A stretch of 64,000 nucleotides of DNA from positions 17,771,366 through 17,835,365 of the forward strand of contig NC_088777.1 of NCBI RefSeq assembly GCF_954871325.1, read 5' to 3'. This DNA comes from Gordionus sp. m RMFG-2023. Its lineage: Eukaryota; Nematomorpha; Gordioida; Chordodea; Parachordodidae. Under the pieces are notes generated by a model. That model was not told the DNA's origin, did no database searches, and saw only the letters and a program-made list of their open reading frames with translations. Position numbers and translations under genes: made by a program. Shown piece by piece: positions 21,146 through 33,200 of this stretch. How positions within the stretch are numbered: position 1 is the stretch's first letter; each line of letters opens with the position of its first letter.

Positions 21146-22690
21146 GCATTTGAATAGTAAAATAGAGAAAAATGCATCTGATGAATTATTATCTTATCTA
21201 GCACGTTGATCATAGACCTGCCCAAAATGAGCGAACATGAATTTTTGAAGGCCAACCTTTCATAAAATTATGCCGATTTTTTTTTCTCAAGGATACCAAC
21301 AAACCTTGTACCCAGTTGTAGTTTAACTAAATGAGTAGAACTTACCCTTTCCGATGTAATAATAATTTAATAATAATTATTATAAAAAAAATATAAGTCT
21401 TATCTGTTTTTTAGTCTTGAATAACCATATTCATGATAAAGAGTGAGTTAAGAATATTTGAAACCATAGACATCAAAATTCCATTTCATTTGTTAAGTCA
21501 TATTCTTCCAAAAATGAACCGGAAAATCTTCGCCATTTGGGATGAATAGATGATGTCCTCAAATCCTTTTAATCTAATAAAATGAGGTTTAAAAGGTAAA
21601 TGAATGAATGTCATCATGTGAAATATTTATATCCATCTGATGAATTAATAAAGTGGAGAAAAAAACACCTGATATGTAATTTGATAAGAAAACGGTGTGA
21701 AATCATGTCATATATAAAAAAAATCAAAAATATTTATCTTAAATTTTAAACACTTTATTATTCCTTAGTAAGAAATTAACACTTATTTTTTATTAATAAA
21801 TAAAAGAAAGAATCATCCCAATAATACGATAGATATTTTTGATGATTTTTTATGCATTTAAAAAAAATAGATTCAGCGAGGTTGGGATCTGTAAATACAA
21901 ATGGCGAAGAATCGGAAGTTGTGATGAATTATAAATAGGGGTGAAAAACATTTGTAGGTATCAAAATAAATTATAAAAAAATACCATTTTGTATCGTCAT
22001 GATATCAAATAGGAAATAAAATTTTTACTAACATAATGCAAAATAATCATGAATAGACAAGTATTATTCGAAGAAAGATTTTGTCAAGCTTTATTCGCTT
22101 TTAGAAATTGAGATAGAATCTAAATAACAAAAATGGAGTATTATTCATTACTCCTTCGTCATCAAGCAAGTTAATAAGAAGTGAATAGTGAATATTGTTC
22201 GAGGAGACCAATTGGCAATATAATGTTCATAAATAAACTATCCTTTAGGATATTAAATCCTATTTTAGTAATAAAAACATATTAGTCTCTAATTTCCTTT
22301 CATCAGATCTTAATTAAATGGGCAGTATTATCAATTATTCGTATAAATCGCGATTAATTGGTTATAATCTCACAATACTTCACATTGTTTGCATTTCTTG
22401 TTTTATATATTATCTTTAGATTATGAGGATAATAAACTCGAGTTATATATAGCTACTTATAAATGTCCATAAAAATATATCATTCCTGAGCTTTATCAAG
22501 TGTCATATCATAACTTGTATCTGTCGATTTGTAATTGACTGATATAAACTTTTTTGAAGATATTTTTTCGAGAAAAAGAATTATTGTTTTTAAATCATGT
22601 GACTTATTTGTAAAAAGATTTTTAATGTTATGATATGAAATATTTTACGGTGATTATAGATGTTATAAGATATATCTAGATGGAATCTTG
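21146..22690. other. Upstream region of the aminopeptidase gene
   Basis: About 1.5 kb without a recognisable gene. AGACCTGCCCAAAATGAGCG near 21215 resembles a hAT terminus but has no partner. The rest is AT-rich with no distinct motif. Confidence 0.35.
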
Positions 22691-22841
22691 ATAATATTAT
22701 TATTATTGCCTTTGTTTTGACAATAAAGAAAATATACAATTTTGATATTGATAAGAATTAAATAATATTATTATTATTGCCTTTGTTTTGACAATAAAGA
22801 AAATATACAATTTTGATATTGATAAGAATTAAATAATATTA
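22691..22841. repeat. 71-bp tandem duplication
   Basis: Two almost identical copies of a 71-bp unit containing ATTGCCTTTGTTTTGACAAT, with a partial third start, ending at the left edge of family X copy 1. Confidence 0.85.
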
Positions 22842-23257
22842 TTTAGGCGTAGCCAGAGAGGGGGGGTGGCAAGGAGAAACCCCCCCCCCTTCAGAAATTT
22901 ATCACTTTTTGTGAATATCATTTTAAGCTAATAAAAAATACCGCCCTTAGTCCTTCCCCCATTCCCTGACCCTCAAAAATGTATGCATATATCTTAAACG
23001 ATAATTTTAAAGAAAGAATGTAAAATTTGATATATTTTTTATAAAACTATTCATCATAATTTATAAATTTTTGGGGAAAAGCATTTATATATATAAAAAG
23101 TTTTTTTAGGAAATGGAATATAAGCCAAAGACAAGTCTTAAGACAAAAGTGAAATGTATTATAATTATTAATACCATAAAATTAATAAATAATATATCAA
23201 ATATAATTTTTTATAAAGTGAGTAATTTTAATTTATTTATCTTAATAAAAGTAAAAT

Positions 23258-23542
23258 TGTTGTAGTAAATAAATAAATATATTGATTTTTGTATTTTTTT
23301 AAAGAAATATATTGATTTTATTGGTATGTTTATATGTGAAAAGAAAGAAAAAATGAGGTCATTGATTTTTTTATATATATTTTTTTTTTGGTAGTTCGCG
23401 ATAAAAATATATGTTATTTTATATATTCGAGATACATGATATGTTTTTGGAATTGATTAATAAAGAAATAAAAAAATATTTTAATCGCCACAGTTTGATT
23501 TAAAGAAATAAAATTATAGTATCTAGAAATCAAATCGCTACA
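23258..23542 (+). repeat. LTR, left outer copy
   Basis: 285 bp, begins TGTTGTAGTAAATAAATAAA and ends ATCGCTACA. Differs from the right outer LTR at only a few positions by eye. Confidence 0.85.
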
Positions 23543-23604
23543 GTTTTCCAGTTGAATAGATCTTTTGATTAGCTATCGATTGATACCCATATCAAAAAAA
23601 AAAC

Positions 23605-23888
23605 TGTAGCGATTTGATTTCTAGATACTATAATTTTATTTCTTTAAATCAAACTGTGGCGATTAAAATATATTTTTATTTCTTTATTAATCAATTCCAA
23701 AAACATATCATGTATCTCGAATACATAAAATTACATATATTTATATCGCGAACTACCCAAAAAAAATATATATAAAAAAATCAATGACCTCATTTTTTCT
23801 TTCTTTTCACATATAAACATACCAATAAAATCAATATATTTCTTTAAAAAAATACAAAAATCCTTATATTTATTTATTTACTACAACA
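23605..23888 (-). repeat. LTR, inverted inner copy
   Basis: Reverse-complement of the outer LTRs. It is followed to about 24020 by the inverted form of the sequence just left of the right LTR (polypurine tract and GATGTGAATTTTTT repeats), so an inverted terminal segment lies at the left of the element. Confidence 0.85.
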
Positions 23889-24092
23889 TGTACCCCCTTC
23901 TAAGGATAAACTCCAGGTTACATGCTAAAAATGATTGCTAATCCATATAACTAAATTTATAAAAATTCACATCATTAAAAAAAAATTCACATCATTAACA
24001 AAAAAAAAAACTCATGGCATGAAAAGTTGAAAATGGAAATGACAGAAATTGAAAGAATAGAACAATAAAAAAAAGATATAGAATTTGAAAAA

Positions 24093-25436
24093 TTGGAAAT
24101 TAGTAAAGAGCCTGTGTTAGTGTGTTTTAATAGTGAATTGGAAGTGATTATGGCTGTTGATGCTTCTAATAAAGGGGTGGGAGGAGCGTTATTACATTTG
24201 ATAGAAGGTATAGAAAGACCGGTAATATTTTTCTCGAGAGTTTTTAGAGAAGTAGAAACAAGATATTCGGTAATAGTGCAAGAAGCGTTGGCGGTTATTT
24301 TTGGTTTGACGAAATGTAGGGAATATTTAATTAGAACGAAATTTATAATGTATACTGACCATAAGCCATTGATACATTTGTTCAGGAAGAATAATAAGGA
24401 ACTGATGATGTCGCCGAGGCTTCAGAAGTGGCTCCTGTTAGTAGGAAGCTTTGATTTGGAATTGAAATATCGACAGGGTAAAGAAAATCATTTACCCGAT
24501 GTGTTATCTAGATTAGGTATGGGAGAAGAAAATAGTTATGTAATGGAAGATATGATGGAGGAAAAAGCATTAATTCGGATATTAACGGGGGGTTTCAAGG
24601 GTAGCCCTACTACATGGAAAGAAATACAAGAGTATACCCTAAAGGATAGGGAATTTTTAATAAAATTATTTCTAACAGGTAAAAGAGTGTGGAATGATAA
24701 AGGAAATAAGTATAAAAATATAGAAACTGAATTGGTAATAATTGATGATTGTATAATGAGGGGAAATAGAGTTATAGTCCCACGACGTTTGAGGGAAAGG
24801 GTGTTGAATATGTTACATAGGGGGCATCAAGGAATAGAAAAAATGAAGCAATGGGGAAGGGAATATGTATGGTGGCCCGGGATGAATGAAGAAATTAATG
24901 ATTTGTGTAAAAGTTGTGAGGTTTGCAATGCCTGGTTATATATGCCCCGGAAGGAAAAGGGTAGTAATTGGCCAAAGGTTAAGGGACCATGGATAAGATT
25001 GCATTTGGATTTTTTTGAATGGGAAGAAAAAAAATTTATTTTGAGTGTAGATGCATTTTCGAAATGGATTGAGTTTGAAAAAGTACATGGTTTAACAGCG
25101 GGAATAGTGATAAAACATTGCAAAAAATGGTTTTCGAGGTTTGGTATTCCAGGTATTATGGTGTCCGATGGGGGACCGGCCTTTATAATTGTCTTGTTTA
25201 AAAATTTTTGTGTAAAGATGAATGTAAGACATATATTATCATCACCTTACCATCCTAGTTCAAATGGGCAGGCGGAACGGATGGTAGCGATAGTGAAAAA
25301 TTGGTTAAAAAAGAATAAAGAAAGTAAGGGAGAATTGTGGATAACGCATTTGTATTACAATAGTGCGATTGGAAAGGATGGCAAGTCACCAGCAGAGAAA
25401 ATGATGGGAAGAAAAATTAATTTTTTTTTTGGATAA
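24093..25436 (+). pseudogene. Ty3/gypsy RNase H-integrase region (fossil)
   Basis: Resembles the C-terminal part of a gypsy-type polyprotein: an RNase H-like domain first, then an integrase zinc-binding region and integrase core. The earlier parts of the polyprotein are absent here. Codon use is G-richer on the coding strand than the surroundings. Treated as a fossil of the LTR element at 23258-41143. Confidence 0.8.
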
Positions 25437-26192
25437 TTTGAGACCGGTAGATTTGGAGATAGAGAGGGGAGATTGTGTTGTGTCGAAATTCGTGGTTGAT
25501 CAATTAATGTGGGTTCGGATGTATGGAATGAGTAAAAAATGGGAAAAAGGAATAGTTATAGAGAATGTAGGAAATAAAGTATTAAAAGTTTAGTGAGGTT
25601 ACGAGACATAGAAATCAGTTAAGAGTACGAGTATAATGGAATAATAATATGTAAAAAAAAAAAATTGGTAATTGGAATAATAATATGTGTAAAAAATTGG
25701 TATAGAATAGAAAATTTTAAAAAAAAAATTCAAAAAAAAAAGAAGAGTTTTTGGGAGAATTTGGACCTTGTAGGGCAGCCAATCTTAATTTGTGGACCGT
25801 AAATGTAAATATATATATATAAAGTGGGTAGAAAATAAATGAAATCGGTAGAAAAATCAAATGCTTGAGGGTTCAAGTGGCCATAGGAATATCGCTAAAG
25901 AATTAGATAGGTAATGTTTTACACGCCGTATATTTGTGAAATTATTTAAAGAATTCAATTTAGGAGAGAATTGGTAAAAGGAAAAATAATAATAAAGATT
26001 GAAAATAGCATAAAGAGATAATTAATTAGAGGAGTATAGAGTTGTAAAAATTTAAATAGGAATTTGTGATAGTTAAAGAATCAAAAAAAGAGATATGTAA
26101 TTTAAAAATAGTAAAAAGGGAGAATTTTATTTTTACTTTGGCAATTGAGGTTAAAAGGAGAAGAAAAAAGAAAACAACTGGTAGGGTAGCAT
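25437..26192 (+). other. LTR-element sequence after the integrase region
   Basis: Purine-rich internal sequence of the LTR element with no further recognisable domain; it ends at the hAT-1 target duplication GTAGCATG (26185-26192) and resumes at 39713. Confidence 0.6.
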
Positions 26193-26204
26193 GTAGTGTT
26201 GTTA

Positions 26205-26850
26205 ATCGGCTTAGCCGAGTCGGCTCGAACGCAGCTCACCCAAATTTTGGGTCGTTTTTTTCGACTCTAACTCAAAGTTTTGGTCGTTTTTTACGACTTC
26301 GACCCGAGTTCAAGCCGAAAAAAATGACTTCGACCCAAAATATGGGTCGTTTTTTTCGACTCCGACCCAAGTCCAAGCCGAAAAAAACGACCTCGACCCA
26401 AAATATGGGTCGTTTTTTACGACTCCGACTCAAAATTTGGGTTGTATTTTTCGACTCAAACTTGAAATTTGGGTCGTATTTTTCGACTCAAACTTGAAGT
26501 TTGGGTCATATTTTTCGACTCAAACTTGAAGTTTGGGTCGTATTTTTCGACTAAAACTTGAAGTTTGGGTGTATTTTTCGACTAAAACTTGAAGTTTGGG
26601 TGTATTTTTCGACTAAAACTTGAAGTTTGGGTCGTATTTTTCGACTCAAACTTGAAGTTTGGGTCGTATTTTTCGACTCCAACTCAAAGTTTGGGTCGTT
26701 TTTCTGACTCAGACTCAAACATCGGGTCGTTTTATTCAATCCGACTCAAAATATGGATCTTTCTTTTTAAAGACGACTTAAAGTTAGGGTTGCTTTTTTT
26801 CACCCTTAACCCAATATCTAGATCATTTTTTTTGACCAAAAGTCAAATAA
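26205..26850 (+). repeat. 32-bp minisatellite, left arm of hAT-1
   Basis: About ten to fifteen units of the type GGGTCGTATTTTTCGACTCA + AACTTGAAGTTT, variable near the outer end where units carry TCGACCC. Each core unit contains the odd palindrome AAACTTGAAGTTT. Short open frames over the array are by-products of the repeat. Confidence 0.85.
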
Positions 26851-26959
26851 CATTTAGTATATATTAATATTATAGGCGGGAAAGTTACTTAAAGCTTCTT
26901 TAAATTATAATGCTCTGGATTAACTATTCATCATAGTTATTTTTTAAAATTTTTAAGTG

Positions 26960-29320
26960 AAGATGCACCATAGAAAAGAGCCATTTGTTATGATGCTTAT
27001 TTTTGAACTTTTTTAAATGAAATAGATGAAAATATATATTGTAGACATGTTAAATCAAAATTTCAGTGAAGATGTACCATAGATAAGTGACAATTGTCAT
27101 AATCGCCATTTTTGAACTTTTTTGAGTTTTTTTAAAGCAAATTGCTAAAAATATATATTCTAAACATGTTGAATTAAAAATTCAGTGAGGATGTATCATA
27201 GATAGGTGACAATTGTCATAATCGTTATTTTTGAACTTTTTTCAAATTTTTAAAGCAAATAGCTAAAAATATATATTCTAAACATGTTAAATTTAAAATT
27301 TGTGAGGATGTATCATAGATAGGTGACAATTGTCATATCGCTATTTTTGAACTTTTTCAAATTTTTTTAAAGCAAATAGCTAAAAATATATATTCTAAAC
27401 ATGTTGAATTAAAAATTCAGTGAGGATGTATCATAGACAATTGTCATAATCGTTATTTTTGAACTTTTTTCAATTTTTTTAAAGGAAATAGCTAAAAATA
27501 TATATTCTAAACATGTTAAATTAAAAATTCAGTGAGGATGTATCATATATAGGTGACAATTGTCATAATCGTTTATTTTGAACTTTTTCAAAATTTTTTA
27601 AAGGAAATAGCTAAAAATATATATTCTAAACATGTTAAATTAAAAATTCAGTGAGGATGTATCATATATAGGTGACAATTGTCATAATCGCTATTTTTGA
27701 AATTTTTCAAATTTTTTTAAAGGAAATATCTAAAAATATATATTCTAAACATGTTAAATTAAAAATTCAGTGAAGATATATCATAGATAGGTGACAATTG
27801 TCATAATCGCTATTTTTGAACTTTTTTAATTTTTTTTAAAGGAAATATCTGAAAATATATATACTAAACATGTTAAATTAAAAATTCAGTGATGATGTAT
27901 CATAGATAGGTGACAATTGTCATAATCGCTATTTTTGAACTTTTTCAAATTTTTTTAAAGGAAATAGCTAAAATTATATATTCTAAACATGTAAAATAAA
28001 AATTCAGTGATGATGTATCATAGATAGGTGACAATTGTCATAATCGCTATTTTTGAACTTTTTCAAATTTTTTTAAAGGAAATAGCTAAAATTATATATT
28101 TTAAACATGTTAAATTAAAAATTCAGTGATGATGTATCATAGATAGGTGACAATTGTCATAATCGCTATTTTTGAATTTTTTCAAATTTTTTTAAAGGAA
28201 ATAGCTAAAAATATATATTCTAAACATGTTAAATTAAAAATTCAGTGAGGATGTATCATATATAGGTGACAATTGTCATAATCGCTATTTTTGAACTTTT
28301 TCAAATTTTTTTAAAGGAAATATCTAAAAATATATATTCTAAACATGTTAAATTAAAAATTCAGTGAAGATATATCATAGATAGGTGACAATTGTCATAA
28401 TCGCTATTTTTGAACTTTTTCAAATTTTTTTAAAGGAAATAGCTAAAATTATATATTTTAAACATGTTAAATTAAAAATTCAGTGATGATGTATCATAGA
28501 TAGGTGACAATTGTCATAATCGCTATTTTTGAAATTTTTCAAATTTTTTTAAAGGAAATATCTAAAAATATATATTCTAAACATGTTAAATTAAAAATTC
28601 AGTGATGATGTATCATAGATAGGTGACAATTGTCATAATCGCTATTTTTGAACTTTTTCAAATTTTTTTAAAGGAAATAGCTAAAATTATATATTTTAAA
28701 CATGTTAAATTAAAAATTCAGTGATGATGTATCATAGATAGGTGACAATTGTCATAATCGCTATTTTTGAATTATTTCAAATTTTTTTAAAGGAGATAGC
28801 TAAAAATATATATTCTAAACATGTTAAATTAAAAATTCAGTGAGGATGTATCATATAGGTGACAATTGTCATAATCGCTATTTTTGAACTTTTTCAAATT
28901 TTTTTAAAGGAAATAGCTAAAAATATATATTCTAAACATGTTAAATTAAAAATTTAAGAGGATGTATCATAGATAGGTGACAATTTTCATAATCGCTATT
29001 TTTAACATTTTTTAAAGAAAATAGCTAAAAATATATATTCTAAACATGTTAAATTAAAAATTAAGTTAGGATGTATCATAGATAGGTGACAATTTTCATA
29101 ATCGCTATTTTTAACATTTTTTAAAGAAAATAGCTAAAAATATATATTCTAAACATGTTAAATTAAAAATTAAGTGAGGATGTATCATAGATACGTGACA
29201 ATTGTCATAATCGTTATTTTTAAACTTTTTCCAATTTTTTTAAAGCAAATAACTAAAGATATATATCCTAAACATGTTAAATTAAAATATCAGTGAGGAT
29301 GTATCATAGATAAGGGACAA
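26960..29320 (+). repeat. ~119-bp satellite array, left arm of hAT-1
   Basis: About 20 tandem units of 112-120 bp. Each has the 12-bp perfect palindrome TGACAATTGTCA followed by TAATCGCTATTTTTGAACTT, and AAATATATATTCTAAACATG. Some units are shorter by small deletions near 29000-29150. Higher-order similarity between alternate units suggests local duplication. Confidence 0.9.
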
Positions 29321-30296
29321 AAAATGTTATTATATATACGAGTAGTAAGGTACATAATAATTTTTGAGTGATAAAATGAGATGCTAATATATTTCTTGTA
29401 ATTTTAATTTATAAAAAAATTCTTAAATATGTTATTGTCATAGACTGGGTCAGAAAATCAACTATCACATAAACTCATCTATGTTTTATTCATATTATAT
29501 TTTTAAGTTTAAGGATATTAAAATATTTCCTCTTTGAAGTTTCTAGTTAGGATAAAATTTACTTGGCACATCTTACAATGATATTTATACCTTGTTTTTT
29601 TTTCGAGAATAAATTTTATGCGATATCTCATGAAGGAAATTACATATCATTGTACAGAGAAATAACTTTGTATAAATTATCTGCACCAATATCTTTTATA
29701 TCAATCTCTATCGATGACATTTTAAATTATATTGGAAACTAGATTGTGTAGATTTCTAAATATTAATTTAAAGGATTAAGATTTTAGAATTAATTATAAA
29801 TATATCTTAATAATTTTTATATGCATTTAATATTTAAAATCTCTCGTTTTAAGCCTATTTAGCAAGAAAAATATTGACTAATCCTGAAATTACGATAATA
29901 GATATCTATACCTTTATATAATCTATGAGAAAAATTGCTCTCATAATATTCTTCTTAATAAAATAGTGAATAATTAACGCCTGAAAAAAAGTATAGCGCT
30001 TTATAACATGGTTCAAAGTTAATCCCAGTATCAATTTTAATGTGTAATTTTTCTCAAGTGTTCAAAATTCTAAATCTTAATATCAAAAACTATTTTAGTT
30101 ATCAATTTAAAGTCAAATAATATTAAAACACTAATATTCTACAGTATTCATAAAAAACAACAGCCTGAAACAAGAATAGTAAGCTCAAAACATCTTAAAT
30201 ATTTGATACATTTATAGTTTAAATATTTTTATTTAAATTATATATATTTATTAATGTACAAAAAATTTAATTTAACAATATATATAGATATAAAAA
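29321..30296. repeat. Single-copy segment of the hAT-1 left inverted arm
   Basis: About 1 kb without coding sequence, nearly identical in inverted form to 36560-37440. It includes the region downstream of the transposase stop codon. Confidence 0.75.
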
Positions 30297-33200
30297 TTAT
30301 GTATAAAATTTATTATTCATGATATTGATATCCCATGAATTTAAACATAAACACTGTTTAAGTGTTTCGGAGGCCATGCGATTTCTTTTCTTTGTTACGG
30401 TGTCCACCCCTCTTGAGAAGACACGCTCGCTCTCAACGGATGTACTTTGCTGCGACAAAAAATCTTTAGCCATCATGCAAAGGTACGGAAAACGCTCAGA
30501 ATTACAGCTCCACCAATCCAACACTGTAGTCGTTGCTGAGACTACTGGATCAGCTAGGTATTCGGCGATCTCGTTCACCATTGGAACTAACGAGGCTTTC
30601 CTAAAAATATAAAATAAATTATTAAAATTAAATATATCAACTTTGAGAAAATTTAAAATAGTTATAGAATATTAAATATATACCTTCTCAGACTATTTAA
30701 GATAGTTATTGACATCATTTCACAATTATCGTCTTTTTCTGATATTTCTGGCGATATATTACACCGGTATTTACCATATAAAGCAATCAATTTTTCATAA
30801 TAACATTCTTTGTTTATCCATAAAGGTATGAATGTTTTCTTGATACGTGGATCAAGAAAACTACACACATATATTTCGAAATTGTCCATAATATTGATAT
30901 ATTTTTGGCATTTAGCCAACATAGATCTAGACGATTCTACTATAACATTATTATTACTGGTTTCAATACTTGTTACCAGTAATATTTGAATCGTATCTAA
31001 ATATAGTGCATACATCCCTATTGTAGATGTATTCGTACTTATCTCGCACGTTATTTTATAAAAAGGATATAAAAAATCCTCTATATCTTTTAACATTCTA
31101 CTCTCATCTGTATTAATGTAAAAATTTTCATTGATACATCTTTTCCCCATTTTAACAATAGTTTCTAAATTCTATAAATCAAACAGTAAAAAAATTAAAT
31201 ATTAATATTAATACCTTATTAATTTTACTAAGCATGAGATACTTTGAATTCCACCTAGTTGACACATCTAATGGAATTTTGCAATTACAAATATCAACAA
31301 AATCCTGCATCAAGGAAGGACTTTTATGAATTTTTTTCACCAACATTTCAACTTTTTCTAAATCTGTTGAGATTGTTGGCAGTCCTTCTTGTACAATCAA
31401 ATTAATAATGTGGGCAAGACATCTAATTGTGTTAAAATTTTGGTTATATGTCTCACGAATTAAAGGAATTATGAGCTTTCCCGCCGAAAGCATGTTCGAT
31501 CCATTATCATGGGTAATGGATGATATTTTATCTATTATTTTGTACTCTGTCATTATTGATAATAATAATTCTTTAATATCTTCACCCGTGTGAGGGTGGG
31601 CAAATTCCGTAATTGATAATAAGGCATTAGTTATATTCCATTTATCATTTATATAATGGACCGTTATGGCGCAATAACTTATTAAATTATTGCTGGTCCA
31701 TATGTCTGTTGTTATTGCCATCTTATTTTTATAATTATGGAAGGAATTCATAATATTTGTTTTAGCCTCGTTATATATATTGTTTAAATATTTCATAGCA
31801 GTTTGCCTGCACCAAACTTTGGAGGTTTTGTTTAAATATGTAAAGATGTCTTTAAAATTTTTACTATCATACGTTCTAAATGAAATATTTTCATTGATGA
31901 TATATTTGAGTATTAATTTATTTAAATGAAAATTATCGTCTGTTGTAAGTTTTCTTGCCCCTATAATAGAATCAGGCAAAGGTGGCGAATCATTGATTAC
32001 TTCAGGATGTTTGGTTAGAAGATGTTTGCGCAAATTGGCTAAAATAAATTATATATATTATTAAATAAATTATATATATTATATATGTCGTATTTGGGAT
32101 ATGGAATCATGTGAGATTCGGAATCCCAACGTTGGGATTCAAGATCTTGAATCCCCACGTTTTATTCGGGATCTTTTTGTTTAAATATTTTTATTAAAAT
32201 ATTTAAAAAATATTCCGAATCCCCATGAATAAAAAATAAAATAATATAATTACTTTTTCTTCTCTTTTTTACGGCTGGCACCACATAATTAAAAGGCCAA
32301 AATAAGGGATTTAAAAAGGGAATTTAAAAAAAAGTAAATAGTATAAAATTAAGGCATATAATGAATGAAAAGGGATGAGGTTAAGACATTTTTGTTTTAG
32401 AAAATATTAAAAAATATATTTATAAAAAATCCGAATTATTGCAACAATTATTCAATGCAATATGGCATTTCATTGAACATTTAAGCAGGGATCCAAACAT
32501 TTATAACGGTTCAGTATATAAAAAATTATAATGGTTTATTTTTCTGGATGTAATATTGAGTTAGCCGTTCTAAAATATCAAATATGAATAAGGAAAAATA
32601 CTATGTATCTTTAGGTTGAGACAAATAAGGTCAGACTCATTTAGAGATTGTTAAAACTTAATTATTTATAACAACGAACAAATTTTAAGTTGAGATTATC
32701 AAAATGTTTTTTTTTAAAAAAAGCTAAGGACCAATATATATTTTTATTTAGTTTTTATATTTTTTTTTTACATATTTTTATATAGTTTTAATATTTTAGT
32801 GTTTTATCATATTTTTTTAAATTATAACAATATCAATATTATCAAAATAAAATTTTAAAAAATAAAACAAATAACAATGGCAATATTTAGAAGTTTTGGA
32901 AGCAGGAAAATTTATTTCCTTTTTTGAGAAAATTAGAGGGTAAAATTTTGTCAGCCCAGGCAAATTCTGTTTCTAGTGAAAGGCTATTTTTCTGTAGCCA
33001 ATCGCCTATTAGAGGAAAGGCGTACACAATTGAAATAAAAAAAATAGACATTCTTCTTTTTCTAAGTAAAAATTTGGATTTATAATATGTATTTATTTTT
33101 TGTTATTATGGATTATGGAATTAAAGAAATAAATAAAATAAATTCAATAAAGTGAAAAAATTATAGCATTAAAGTTTTGAAATATTTAAAAACACCGTGA

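Noticed and set aside
26066-26867. Open frames of 62-143 codons over the hAT-1 left minisatellite
   Set aside because: The 32-bp array gives long open frames with repetitive FDSNLKFGSYF-type peptides; the same happens at 38975-39711. No independent coding evidence.
26960-29320. Regular ~119-bp repeats considered as a CRISPR-like array
   Set aside because: Units are contiguous with no unique spacers, the context is eukaryotic, and the array is an arm of a transposon.
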